Below are positions 43,345 through 52,773 of a stretch of 64,000 bases of DNA, piece after piece. The translations under genes and the position numbers were made by a program. This DNA comes from Firmicutes bacterium UBA7523 (GTDB taxonomy: Bacteria; Bacillota; Dethiobacteria; Dethiobacterales; Dethiobacteraceae), in the NCBI GenBank assembly GCA_002479415.1, contig DLMZ01000055.1:68027-132026 (forward strand). Direction: 5' to 3'. Numbering within the stretch: position 1 is the first letter of the stretch; every line of letters starts with the position of its first letter. Under the pieces are notes generated by a model, which saw only the letters and a list, made by a program, of their open reading frames with translations, did not search any database and was not told the origin of the DNA.

Positions 43345-44796
43345 ATGGCAAAGCAAGATAAGGAGTTTGTTAAAGAAATAACGCCCCAAGCTCAAGATTA
43401 TTCCCAGTGGTATTTGGATGTCATTTTAAAAGCGCAAATGATGGATTATTCCCCGGTTAAAGGGTGCATGGTTATCCGTCCGTACGGCTTTACGCTATGG
43501 GAAAATATGCAGCAGGGGTTGGATAGGCGCATTAAAGAAACAGGCCATAAAAATGCTTATTTTCCGCTTTTTATTCCCGAAAGCCTATTACAAAAGGAAG
43601 CGGATCATATAGAAGGTTTTGCGCCGGAGGTGGCCTGGGTCACTCACGGCGGCAATGAGAAGCTAGCGGAACGCTTAGTTGTTCGCCCTACTTCTGAGAC
43701 AATTATCTGTGAGATGTACAGCCGCTGGATACAATCCTATCGCGACCTTCCCGTATTAATTAATCAGTGGTGCAGCGTTGTTCGCTGGGAGAAGGTTACC
43801 CGGCCTTTTTTGCGTACTTCAGAATTCCTTTGGCAGGAAGGGCATACAGCCCACCGCAACGAAGAGGATGCCGAGGAGGAAACGCTAAAGATGCTTGAAG
43901 TTTACCGTGATTTCGTAGAAAACGATTTGGCGGTTCCAGTAGTTACTGGCAAGAAGACAGATAATGAAAAGTTTGCCGGAGCGCTGCGTACTTACTCAAT
44001 AGAAGCATTAATGAGCGACGGGAAGGCGTTACAGGCCGGGACTTCGCATAACCTGGGCGAGCACTTTGCCAAAGTATTTGATATTACATATTTGGACAGC
44101 GACGGAGAGCTCAAGTATGTTTGGCAGACTTCCTGGGGTGTTTCTACCCGATTAATAGGTGCTATTATTATGGTTCATGGTGATGACCGCGGGTTAATTC
44201 TTCCGCCTAAGGTAGCTCCAACTCAGGTAATCCTTGTTCCTATTGCGCCCAAAAAAGTTCGGGAAGAAGTGCTGCCAAAAGTGGCGGCTGTATACGAAGA
44301 GCTGAAAGCCGCCGGCATCCGTATTGAAATGGATGACAGAGAAGAATATTCGCCGGGCTGGAAGTTTAATGAATGGGAAATGAAAGGTGTGCCGCTTCGT
44401 ATTGAGATAGGGCCCCGTGATTTGGAAAGTGGCCAAGCTGTTCTTGCCCGCAGGGACAACGGTGAAAAAGTAACGGTAAGCTTGGCAGAATTAAAAGACA
44501 GTGTAAGCTCTTTGTTAGTTGAAATCCAGTCTAATATGTTTGCAAAAGCTTTGGCTTTCCGTGAAGAAAACACTCGCCGGACTGATGATTACGAAGAGTT
44601 TAAGAGGATAATTGCAGAAAAAAGGGGATTTGTTGTTTCACACTGGTGCGGTGACAGTAGCTGTGAACAGGCTGTTAAAGAAGAGACTAAGGCTACTATC
44701 CGCTGTATTCCTTTTAATCAAGAGGAAGGCTCGGGAACATGCCTGCGCTGTGGCGCTAAATCGGACAGCCTGGTCTATTTTGCCCGCGCTTATTAA
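43345..44796 (+). CDS. proS: Prolyl-tRNA synthetase, archaeal/eukaryal-like type
   Basis: 483 residues, shorter than the usual bacterial enzyme (about 570) because the editing insertion is absent. Class II motifs: GCMVIRPYGFTLWENMQ, motif 2 RWEKVTRPFLRTSEFLWQEGHTAH, C-terminal zinc-like CIPFNQEEGSGTCLRCGAKS and the terminal ARAY with C-terminal Tyr, all traits of the archaeal/eukaryal-like class. It charges tRNA-Pro. Confidence 0.95.
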   Translation: MAKQDKEFVKEITPQAQDYSQWYLDVILKAQMMDYSPVKGCMVIRPYGFTLWENMQQGLDRRIKETGHKNAYFPLFIPESLLQKEADHIEGFAPEVAWVTHGGNEKLAERLVVRPTSETIICEMYSRWIQSYRDLPVLINQWCSVVRWEKVTRPFLRTSEFLWQEGHTAHRNEEDAEEETLKMLEVYRDFVENDLAVPVVTGKKTDNEKFAGALRTYSIEALMSDGKALQAGTSHNLGEHFAKVFDITYLDSDGELKYVWQTSWGVSTRLIGAIIMVHGDDRGLILPPKVAPTQVILVPIAPKKVREEVLPKVAAVYEELKAAGIRIEMDDREEYSPGWKFNEWEMKGVPLRIEIGPRDLESGQAVLARRDNGEKVTVSLAELKDSVSSLLVEIQSNMFAKALAFREENTRRTDDYEEFKRIIAEKRGFVVSHWCGDSSCEQAVKEETKATIRCIPFNQEEGSGTCLRCGAKSDSLVYFARAY

Positions 44797-44799
44797 AAT

Positions 44800-45393
44800 A
44801 TGATGGATAAAATGCAGGAAAAAAAAGTGCTGCGCAAAGAAGTATTATCTAAGCGTGATGAGTTGAGTTGGGATGAGATTGAGGCTAAGAGTAAAAAGAT
44901 AGCTGATTTCCTTTTTGCTTTGCCTGAGTATATTGAAGCAGATACAGTTATGTATTTTCTTAACTTTGGGAAGGAAGTACAGACACTGGATATGGTTCCC
45001 TTAACGTTGAACCATGGCAAGGTTGTAGCAGCTCCCAAAACTGTGCATAGGGAAAAAAAGATGCTTCTTTCACAAATTACCGACGTGGATGATGATTTAG
45101 CCCCAGGACTTTGGGGCATACCTGAGCCTAAGCCGGAAAAGATTAGAGCTGTAAATCCTCTTGATTTAGATTTTGTTGTTGTGCCCGGCGTCGCTTTTGA
45201 TGAGCAGGGCAACAGGCTGGGATACGGCGGCGGCTATTACGACAGGTTTTTCCAACAGCTCCGGCCAGGCGTGCCGCTGGTTGCCGCAGTTTTTGAAGAA
45301 CAGATTCTTCCTGCAGTTCCGGCAGAGCCTTGGGACTGCAAGGTTGATTTAATAATAACGGATATAAGAATTATTGATTGCCGAAATAAATAG
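44800..45393 (+). CDS. 5-formyltetrahydrofolate cyclo-ligase
   Basis: 197 residues with the family signature VVPGVAFDEQGNRLGYGGGYYDRF and N-terminal LRKEVLSKRDEL. It converts 5-formyl-THF to 5,10-methenyl-THF with ATP. It starts three bases after proS. Its place just before the formate dehydrogenase genes fits one-carbon metabolism. Confidence 0.93.
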   Translation: MMDKMQEKKVLRKEVLSKRDELSWDEIEAKSKKIADFLFALPEYIEADTVMYFLNFGKEVQTLDMVPLTLNHGKVVAAPKTVHREKKMLLSQITDVDDDLAPGLWGIPEPKPEKIRAVNPLDLDFVVVPGVAFDEQGNRLGYGGGYYDRFFQQLRPGVPLVAAVFEEQILPAVPAEPWDCKVDLIITDIRIIDCRNK

Positions 45394-45428
45394 TGTTATT
45401 ATAAGCTTATCAAGCATTTAAGAGCTTT

Positions 45429-45466
45429 CCCCTGGAAGAGCAAGCGCACTTCTGGGGATTTTTTTC
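45429..45466 (+). terminator. Terminator after the cyclo-ligase gene
   Basis: CCCCTGGAAG pairs with CTTCTGGGG (one bulge), followed by a run of T. Confidence 0.75.
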
Positions 45467-45563
45467 CTTTTTTTTTAGCGGTGAAAAAGGGAATTGTCAA
45501 AATTGCGCGAATATTTAAAAGGGTTATTTTTATTGCTTAGAGCAAAAAGGAGGCTCGGCCAAA

Positions 45564-46049
45564 TTGAAAGAAGTATTAAGGTGTTACGCAGAAGATCCCT
45601 TTGATTATAAGCCTGTAGAAGAAGTTTTAGTTAAATTTCAAGGGGTAAAGGGAGCTTTAATCCCCATTCTGCAAGCAGTTCAGGAAGCTTACGGATATCT
45701 GCCCCGCCAGGCGCTGGAATATGTTTCGGTGAAGCAAAAGGTGCCTTTTAGCAGGGTATTTGGTGTGGCCACATTTTATGCTCAGTTCCATCTTGAGCCT
45801 CGCGGCCGGTATATCATTCGTGTTTGTCAGGGTACTGCCTGTCATGTTCGGGGCGGAGCCAAAATCATGCAAGCTTTAAAGGATGAGTTGAACCTGGAAG
45901 TAGGCGGGACTAGTGAAGATTTGAAGTTTACACTGGAATCGGTGGCTTGCATTGGCGCTTGCGGTTTAGCTCCCGTAATTATGATTAACAATGACACTTA
46001 TGGTCGGTTAACAACGGAAAAAATAGCAGAGATAGTTAGGGCTTACTGA
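45564..46049 (+). CDS. NuoE-like 2Fe-2S subunit of the formate dehydrogenase complex
   Basis: 161 residues, TTG start behind AAAGGAGG. Thioredoxin-like [2Fe-2S] fold with cysteines in CQGTAC and CIGACG. In NAD-linked formate dehydrogenases and bifurcating hydrogenases this subunit relays electrons to the NuoF-like partner, which follows here. It is the first gene of the fdh operon. Confidence 0.93.
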   Translation: MKEVLRCYAEDPFDYKPVEEVLVKFQGVKGALIPILQAVQEAYGYLPRQALEYVSVKQKVPFSRVFGVATFYAQFHLEPRGRYIIRVCQGTACHVRGGAKIMQALKDELNLEVGGTSEDLKFTLESVACIGACGLAPVIMINNDTYGRLTTEKIAEIVRAY

Positions 46050-46141
46050 ACAAGCCACTTTGTGGCTGATGCGGATAGTGTCTGCACCGGATATAAGGAA
46101 ACGGAATTACTTAAGATAGTTTTTGGCAGGAGGTTTGCATT

Positions 46142-47926
46142 ATGTCACAAAAGCGGATTTTGCTCTGTGCTGGAACAGGCTGTATATCTTCAGGAGCCTT
46201 AAAGGCCAGAGATGCGCTTATTGAAGAGCTGAATAAGCGAAATATGGCGAATGACTTTCTGATTGTCGGGTCCGGTTGCCATGGTTTTTGTGAGCAGGGC
46301 CCCATCTTTATAGTTTATCCAGAAGAAACTTTCTACTGCGGTGTGCAGCCGGAGGATGCTGCGGAATTGGTGGAGGAGCATTTAGTTAACGGCCGCATTG
46401 TAGATCGGCTGCTTTTTAAGGACCCTATCAGTGGGGTGAGGGTTCGCAATCACAGAGAAATCGGATTTTACGCAAAACAGATGCGGAAGGTTTTAGGCAA
46501 CTGCGGAGTAATCGACCCTGAGAATATTGATGAATATATTTCCGCTAAGGGTTATGAGGGTTTAAAGAAAGCGCTGCTTATGGAAAAAACCGCTATTATT
46601 GAGGAGGTTAAAAGCTCTGGATTACGCGGGCGGGGAGGCGCAGGTTTTTCCACGGGAATGAAGTGGGATTTTACGTATAAAGCGAAAGGCGAAAAGAAGT
46701 ATATAGTTTGTAATGCCGATGAAGGAGATCCAGGCGCTTTTATGGATCGCAGTGTTTTGGAAGGGGATCCCCATGCTGTCATCGAGGGGATGCTCATTGC
46801 CGCATATGCTATTAACGCCGACGAAGGGTATGTGTATGTACGTGCCGAATACCCACTGGCCATTAGCCGCTTGCGGATTGCCATAAAACAAGCTTTGGAG
46901 TACGGCTTTTTAGGTGAAAATATATTAGGCAGCGGTTTTAGCTTCGACCTGAAAATTAAAGAGGGGGCAGGGGCTTTCGTTTGTGGTGAGGAAACGGCAC
47001 TTTTAGCTTCTATCGAAGGGGAGCGGGGGATGCCTCGTCCGCGGCCGCCTTTTCCGGCAAACTCCGGGCTATGGGGTAAGCCTACATGTCTGAATAATGT
47101 AGAGACATTAGCTAATGTGCCTCTGATTTTGCGGGAAGGTGCCCAGGCTTATGCTGCTATAGGCACGGAACGCAGTAAAGGGACAAAGGTTTTTGCTCTT
47201 ACCGGAAAAATTAACAATACCGGCTTGGCCGAAGTGCCTATGGGTATGACTATGCGGGAGATTATTTTTGACATTGGCGGCGGCGTTAAAGATAATAGGG
47301 AGTTTAAAGCTGTACAAATTGGTGGTCCCTCCGGTGGTTGCCTGCCTGCTGAACAGTTGGACTTGCCTGTAGACTATGACTCCCTTGCTGTGGCCGGCGC
47401 CATTATGGGTTCCGGTGGTTTGGTCGTTATGGATGAAAAGACTTGCATGGTTGATTTAGCACGTTTTTTTCTAACATTTACTCAAAATGAATCCTGCGGC
47501 AAATGTATTCCCTGCCGTGAAGGCACCAAACGGATGTTGGAGATACTGGAGCGTATTACAGAGGGTAAAGGGGAAGAGGATGATTTAGATACGCTACAGG
47601 ATCTGGCGATAGCAATTAAGGACAGCTCGCTTTGCGGACTGGGGCAGACAGCTCCCAATCCGGTTTTAAGCACATTGCGTTATTTTATGGATGAGTATAA
47701 GGAACATATCCTTGAAGGAAAATGCCGTGCCGGCAGCTGTACTAATCTGATAACCTACTATGTTTTCGCAGATAATTGTATCGGCTGCGGTGTCTGCAAA
47801 AAGGTGTGCCCCGTAGACGCTATCTCCGGGGAGAGGAAAGTGCTGCATGAAATTGATACCGCTTTATGCATAAAATGCGGTGCATGTATAGAAAAATGTA
47901 AGTTTGACGCTATTAAAACCAGATAG
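46142..47926 (+). CDS. NuoF-like NAD(P)H/FMN subunit of the formate dehydrogenase complex
   Basis: 594 residues. N-terminal thioredoxin-like 2Fe-2S domain (CAGTGC, GCHGFC), NuoF core with NADH/FMN motifs (GRGGAGFSTGMKWDF, CNADEGDPGAFMDR), the 4Fe-4S motif ESCGKCIPCREGT and a C-terminal 2x[4Fe-4S] ferredoxin (CIGCGVCKKVCPVDAI, CIKCGACIEKCKFDAI). This is the HydB/HylB-type subunit able to link NAD(P)H and ferredoxin, hence possible electron bifurcation. Confidence 0.94.
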   Translation: MSQKRILLCAGTGCISSGALKARDALIEELNKRNMANDFLIVGSGCHGFCEQGPIFIVYPEETFYCGVQPEDAAELVEEHLVNGRIVDRLLFKDPISGVRVRNHREIGFYAKQMRKVLGNCGVIDPENIDEYISAKGYEGLKKALLMEKTAIIEEVKSSGLRGRGGAGFSTGMKWDFTYKAKGEKKYIVCNADEGDPGAFMDRSVLEGDPHAVIEGMLIAAYAINADEGYVYVRAEYPLAISRLRIAIKQALEYGFLGENILGSGFSFDLKIKEGAGAFVCGEETALLASIEGERGMPRPRPPFPANSGLWGKPTCLNNVETLANVPLILREGAQAYAAIGTERSKGTKVFALTGKINNTGLAEVPMGMTMREIIFDIGGGVKDNREFKAVQIGGPSGGCLPAEQLDLPVDYDSLAVAGAIMGSGGLVVMDEKTCMVDLARFFLTFTQNESCGKCIPCREGTKRMLEILERITEGKGEEDDLDTLQDLAIAIKDSSLCGLGQTAPNPVLSTLRYFMDEYKEHILEGKCRAGSCTNLITYYVFADNCIGCGVCKKVCPVDAISGERKVLHEIDTALCIKCGACIEKCKFDAIKTR

Positions 47927-47941
47927 CAAGGAGGGAATGAC

Positions 47942-50620
47942 ATGTCCAAGGTGAGTATCACCATTAATGGCCGAGCGGTTCAGGTTGATTCAGGTACCAC
48001 TATCCTTGAAGCTGCAAAAGCTGCGGGAATTGACATTCCAACCTTTTGTCATGACCCGGAGCTAACTAAAGCGGGTGCTTGCCGTATTTGTGTTGTAGAA
48101 GTGGCCGGAGCGCGCAATTTGCCTGCATCTTGCACTACTCCTGTGGCTGAGGGCATGGTTATTGAGACCGAATCGCAGCGAGTTATTAACTCTCGTAAAA
48201 CAGTGCTTAAATTAATTTGGGCTAATCATCCGCAGGATTGCCTGGTTTGTGAAAAAACTGGTTCATGCAGACTGCAGGATTATAGTTATCGGTATGATAT
48301 CACCGGCTCCACCTATAAAGGCGAACGAAAAGAAATCGAATTTGATGATACCAATCCGTTTTTCTTTCGCGATTTGAATAAATGTATTCTCTGCGGTAAA
48401 TGCATTAGAAAATGCCATGAGGTAAACGGAGCAGGCGCTATTGACTTCACATTCCGCGGTTTTGATACTAAGGTAACGACTGCATTCGATGTGCCCATCG
48501 AGGAATCATCCTGCGTTTTTTGCGGCATGTGTGTTGATATTTGCCCTGTAGGTGCGCTTACTCCTAAACAGGGACTGCGTCAAGGCAGGAGCTTCGAGGT
48601 AGATAGGGTTCTAACGACTTGCGCTTATTGCGGGTGTGGCTGCACCTTTTATCTGAAAGTAAGCAATGATAAAATTATTGGTGTTTCTCCTAATTTCGAA
48701 GGCTCTCTTGACGGCCACATGTGCGTGAAAGGCCGCTTTGGCTGGGATTATATCGACAATGACAATCGGCTGAAAACACCGATGATTAAAAAAGACGGGG
48801 AATTTGTGGAGGCTACATGGGATGAAGCTTTAACTTTGGTTGCCAATAAGTTTAAGGAGGTGGGGGCTCAATACGGCGCGGATGCGCTGGCCGGCTTAAG
48901 CTCGGCTCGTGCTACCAACGAAGAGAATTATCTCTTCCAGAAGCTGTTTCGTTCTTTAGGAACTAATAATGTCGATCATTGTGCCCGTCTCTGACACGCT
49001 CCCACTGTGGCCGGTCTGGCCACCGCATTTGGCAGCGGCGCAATGACAAACACTATTGGCGAGCTTGAAGATGCCAAGATGCTTTTTGTCATTGGGTCAA
49101 ATACTACAGAGAACCACCCTGTAATAGGCTATCGCGTAAAAATGGCGGTTAAAAAAGGGGCAAAGCTGATTGTTGCCGATCCTCGTTATATTGAGCTTTG
49201 CGATTACGCCAATATCTTTTTGCAGTTAAAGCCGGGCAGCAATATTGCTCTCTTAAACGCCATGGCACATGTTATTATTAAAGAGGGTTTAGAAGACAAA
49301 GAGTTTATTAACAGCCGCACAGAGGGTTTTAAGGAATTAAAAGAGGCTGTTGAAAAATATACTCCGGAATATGCCTCAAAAATAACAGGCTTACCGGCAG
49401 AAGATATTGTGAGAGCTGCCCGTATCTACGGAGAAGCTGATGCAGCCTCTATTTTATACACCATGGGTGTTACGCAGCATACCACAGGCACAAAGAACGT
49501 AATGGCCATTGCCAACCTTGCTTTGCTTACCGGAAATATGGGTAAGTCCGGTGCGGGTGTAAATCCGCTGCGCGGTCAAAATAATGTTCAAGGTGCTTGC
49601 GATATGGGGGCATTGCCTAATGTATTTACCGGCTACCAGCGGGTGGCTGATGATGAAGTTCGCTGCAAGTTTGCTGCAGCTTGGGGAACGGAGTTGTCCG
49701 CAAAACCCGGGCTGACTGTTACCGAAATGTTCAGCGGCGCTGAGAATAAAGATATTCGTGCCATGTATGTTATGGGTGAGAATCCCTTTATCAGTGACCC
49801 GGATACGGCTCACGTCGCTCACTGTATGAACGCTTTGGATTTTCTGGTTGTTCAGGATTTGTTTATGACTGAAACGGCTAAGTTTGCCGATGTTGTTCTT
49901 CCCGCAGTTTCCTTCGCTGAAAAAGAAGGGACCTTTGTCAATACCGAGCGTCGCATCCAAAAAGTAAACCAGGCGCTTTCCCCGCGCGGAGAAGCAAGGC
50001 CTGATTGGAAAATTATTCAGGGTATAGCACAGAAAGCAGGGTTTGACTGGAACTACACATGTGCTGAAGATATCTTCCAAGAAATCGTCTCGCTGACACC
50101 AAGCTACGCCGGTGTTAGTTATGACCGGCTTGGCAAAACAGGAATCCACTGGCCGTGCCCCACTGAAATCCACCCCGGCACACCGGTACTGCATATGGGC
50201 AAGTTCACCCGCGGCTTAGGTAGGTTTACCGCAGTGGAGCATGCTGACCCTGCTGAAATGCCGGACGAGGAATATCCATTTATGCTCACTACCGGCCGTA
50301 TCCTTTATCACTATCACACAGGCACGATGACACGGCGCAGCCGTGGGCTCAGTGAAATTCATAAGGAAGAGCTTATGGAGCTGAACCCGGCAGACGCCGC
50401 AGCATTGGGCTTAAAAGAGTGTGACTTGGTTAATGTTATCTCCCGGCGCGGCTCTGTAAAAACTAAGCTGAAAGTAACAAACCGTGTGCCCGAAGGGGTA
50501 GTATTTATGACCTTCCACTTCGCAGAAACAGCAGTCAATCTGCTCACCAACTCTCAAGTTTGCCCCACAGCAAAAATCCCCGAGCTTAAAGTCTGTGCCG
50601 TACGCCTTGAAAAAGCATAA
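47942..50620 (+). CDS. fdhA: Formate dehydrogenase catalytic subunit, selenocysteine-containing
   Basis: 892 residues when the in-frame TGA at 48992-48994 is read as selenocysteine (residue 351, context CARL-U-HAPTVAGL, the exact FdhH/FdhA active-site pattern). N-terminal [2Fe-2S] NuoG-like domain (CHDPELTKAGACRICVVEV), Cys/His cluster, two [4Fe-4S] motifs (CILCGKCIRKC, CVFCGMCVDIC), FdhF-type 4Fe-4S (CAYCGCGCTF) and molybdopterin domains (MGENPFISDPD, TNRVPEGVVFMTFHFAE). It interconverts formate and CO2. Annotators that stop at TGA would split it in two. Confidence 0.96.
48992..49023 (+). promoter_or_regulatory. Sec codon TGA and bacterial SECIS hairpin
   Basis: TGA at 48992-48994; stem GTGGCC (49007-49012) and GGCCAC (49018-49023) with loop GGTCT (49013-49017). 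The loop is the same as in the E. coli fdhF SECIS and starts 18 bases after TGA, as there. Confidence 0.95.
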
Positions 50621-50729
50621 AGACAGCGTGGTTTTAAAGTATTCGCGTTGACTATACGAAATTTTGAGTAGTGGAAGACAGGGGTTTTTTAAGAATACTG
50701 TTAAATAGCCAGACTGACCTGGAGGTTTT

Positions 50730-51509
50730 ATGGACGATAGAATGCAGCTGGAAAAGATTCTGCGCATAGATGCTGAGGGAGCAAGAGAAATAGATGATCC
50801 GGTGATTGTTGAAAGACCTTTGACTATTTATATAAATGGCGATGAATTTGTTACGCTGTTATGCACACCAGAGTTTACCGATATGCTGGCGCTAGGGTTC
50901 TTGCGCTCTGAGGGCTTAATAGGAAATATAAACGATATCTTGTCCCTTCGTGAAGATAAAGAGCAGGGTTTTGTCTATATAGAAATAAAGGGCAGCGGGT
51001 TGGCGGAGAAGCTTTACGGGAAACGTACTATCACTTCCGGCTGCGGAAAAGGCACAGTTTTTTTTAGTGTGTTGGACTCGCTAAAAGCTAAGCCGGTGTC
51101 TTCTCAAGTATCGGTGAGCAACTTACAAGTATTGGAGCTTGTTCAGATGCTTCAGGAAAAAGCAGTGCTCTTTAGGACTACCGGAGGAATTCATAGTGCT
51201 GCGCTTTGTACTCCGGAAGATGGAGTATATTTTTGCGAAGATATTGGCAGGCATAATGCAGTAGATAAAATTGTTGGATTGTGTTTGAAAAACGGTGTTA
51301 CTATCGAAGATAAAATATTAGTTACCAGCGGTAGAATTTCTTCGGAAATTCTAGTGAAAGCGGCTAAGCTTAATATCCCTATTTTGATTTCCCGTGCGGC
51401 GCCGACTACGTTAAGCATCGAGTTGGCGAAAAAGCTGGGCATAACTTTGATAGGATTTGTACGTGGCCGACGCTTTAATGTCTACAGTCATGCAGAGAGA
51501 TTGTCCTAA
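50730..51509 (+). CDS. fdhD: Formate dehydrogenase sulfurtransferase FdhD
   Basis: 259 residues with the SGCGKG cysteine motif, EDIGRHNAVDKIVG and SRAAPTTLSIELA. FdhD moves sulfur from a cysteine desulfurase to the molybdenum cofactor of formate dehydrogenase. It follows fdhA with its own GGAGG. This confirms the neighbouring gene is a molybdenum or tungsten formate dehydrogenase. Confidence 0.95.
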   Translation: MDDRMQLEKILRIDAEGAREIDDPVIVERPLTIYINGDEFVTLLCTPEFTDMLALGFLRSEGLIGNINDILSLREDKEQGFVYIEIKGSGLAEKLYGKRTITSGCGKGTVFFSVLDSLKAKPVSSQVSVSNLQVLELVQMLQEKAVLFRTTGGIHSAALCTPEDGVYFCEDIGRHNAVDKIVGLCLKNGVTIEDKILVTSGRISSEILVKAAKLNIPILISRAAPTTLSIELAKKLGITLIGFVRGRRFNVYSHAERLS

Positions 51510-51539
51510 GCTTAAAAAGAAGCTTTGTCTAAAAAAAAA

Positions 51540-51568
51540 TCAGCGAGGGATATCCCCCGCTGGGTTTT
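51540..51568. terminator. Bidirectional terminator between fdhD and the minus-strand ATPase
   Basis: CAGCGAGGG-ATATC-CCCCGCTG with A9 on the left and T6 on the right. Confidence 0.85.
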
Positions 51569-52390
51569 TTAATGCAGCTCAATGCGTCTGGCAGTTACCT
51601 GGATTGTATGGATAGTGAAGCCGGTAATATGCTCCAGAGAGCTTTTTACGGTGCGCTGTACGTTTTGGAGTACAAGGGGAATAATTTCCCCATAAAAAAT
51701 ATTTACTTCTATTTGTAACGATGCGCCGTCCGGTTTGGATATGACCTCTACTTTTCCTACACGCGATATGCCCTGTGTTTTAGCAGCAACATAGGAAACT
51801 ATTTGAATAATGGCAGCCTCGGCAATAAAAAAGTTTCCCAGAGAATTAAAGATTGGACGGACAATAGAACGTTCAATAACGACTTTTCGTTCATCTTCAC
51901 GATGGCTTTTCCCCCAAAAGGAACGTAATGGGTCGACGAGGTAGCCGGGGAAATCTTTTTTTATGGCAAAAGTTGGGATAGGAATAACATGCCTGTTTTC
52001 TTTATTGCGCATCTCAAGTGCTTTACTTATGGCACGGGGAGAAGCAATTTCCTCAATTTTAATTATCCTCTCTGGCGGAGGGAGTTCAAGCCGCTGAGCG
52101 ATGCGATAAACCATTTTATCAGAGGTTCCGAGGATTAAGACTTTTTCGGCTCCCGATGCGGCAATCTCTGCTTTGACTTCGGATGCATGCTTATCGTCAT
52201 GGAATACTGCGCGTTTTACGGCACCTATTCTGGTGGTTTCCCGTTTAGCAGATTTTCCGGCCAAAACAGAACAGCCTTGTATTAGCAGCCCATCGTCAAC
52301 AATGAGATTGATATGGTATTTAAAAGCCAGGTAGGAAGCTCTGTGAGATTTTCCCGTTCCGCTTGCCCCAACTAAAGCGTAAACCTGCAT
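51569..52390 (-). CDS. P-loop ATPase fused to an Asp23/Gls24 domain
   Basis: 273 residues. N-terminal Walker A GASGTGKSH (residues 8-16) with no close AAA family; the C-terminal half (about residues 165-273: SLGNFFIAEAAIIQIVSYVAAKTQGI, GKVEVISKPDGASLQIEVNIFYGEIIPLVLQNVQRTVKSSLEHITG) is Asp23/Gls24-like. Asp23 proteins bind envelope or alkaline-stress targets at the membrane. Function of the fusion unknown. Minus strand, single gene. Confidence 0.8.
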   Translation of the reverse strand: MQVYALVGASGTGKSHRASYLAFKYHINLIVDDGLLIQGCSVLAGKSAKRETTRIGAVKRAVFHDDKHASEVKAEIAASGAEKVLILGTSDKMVYRIAQRLELPPPERIIKIEEIASPRAISKALEMRNKENRHVIPIPTFAIKKDFPGYLVDPLRSFWGKSHREDERKVVIERSIVRPIFNSLGNFFIAEAAIIQIVSYVAAKTQGISRVGKVEVISKPDGASLQIEVNIFYGEIIPLVLQNVQRTVKSSLEHITGFTIHTIQVTARRIELH

Positions 52391-52511
52391 TTATTCCCCT
52401 CCGGCAAAAGTGTTATTGAAAAATATTATAACATAGGATTAGCATTATACCAAGGATGAAGAGCAAATATGTCTTTGCTCTTAGGCTTTAGACAATGCCT
52501 AAATTCCTATA

Positions 52512-52632
52512 GGCCGTTCAAAAAAGATGCAGTGCGCGGAGCAAACAACCCCGACACCGCAGGCGTATTTAATGTACGTCGAGGATGTCGGGGTTGAGCA
52601 GCAACAAAGCAATGCGCTTTTTTCAACGGGCT
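52512..52632. repeat. Palindromic intergenic repeat, full copy E
   Basis: About 121 bp, GGCCGTTCAAAAAAGATGCA on the left, ACAACCCCGAC, GCGTATTTAATGTACG core, GTCGGGGTTG, GCAACAAAGCAATGCGC and TTTTTTCAACGGGC on the right. It is the reverse-complement orientation of copy A at 4440 with scattered differences. Confidence 0.75.
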
Positions 52633-52679
52633 AAGAGCAAAGGATTATTTGCTCTTGCATGAATTATTCGTTGATGATA

Positions 52680-52709
52680 TTGTCAAATATAACTAAGAAA
52701 GGTTATAAT
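52680..52709 (+). promoter_or_regulatory. Promoter of the carboxyltransferase gene
   Basis: TTGTCA (52680-52685), 18-base spacer, TATAAT (52704-52709). Confidence 0.6.
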
Positions 52710-52773
52710 CACAGAGTAGGAAGTGGTAAATACATATTGAACTGTGTAAACGTGAAGATTAGGAGGGCTATAC

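Noticed and set aside
48992..48994. In-frame TGA read as a nonsense mutation making fdhA a pseudogene
   Set aside because: The context is the exact selenocysteine active-site motif, the frame continues unbroken, and a SECIS hairpin follows at the right distance.
49454..50194. 246-codon minus-strand open frame inside fdhA
   Set aside because: It is antisense to conserved molybdopterin-domain coding sequence, with no ribosome site or family match.
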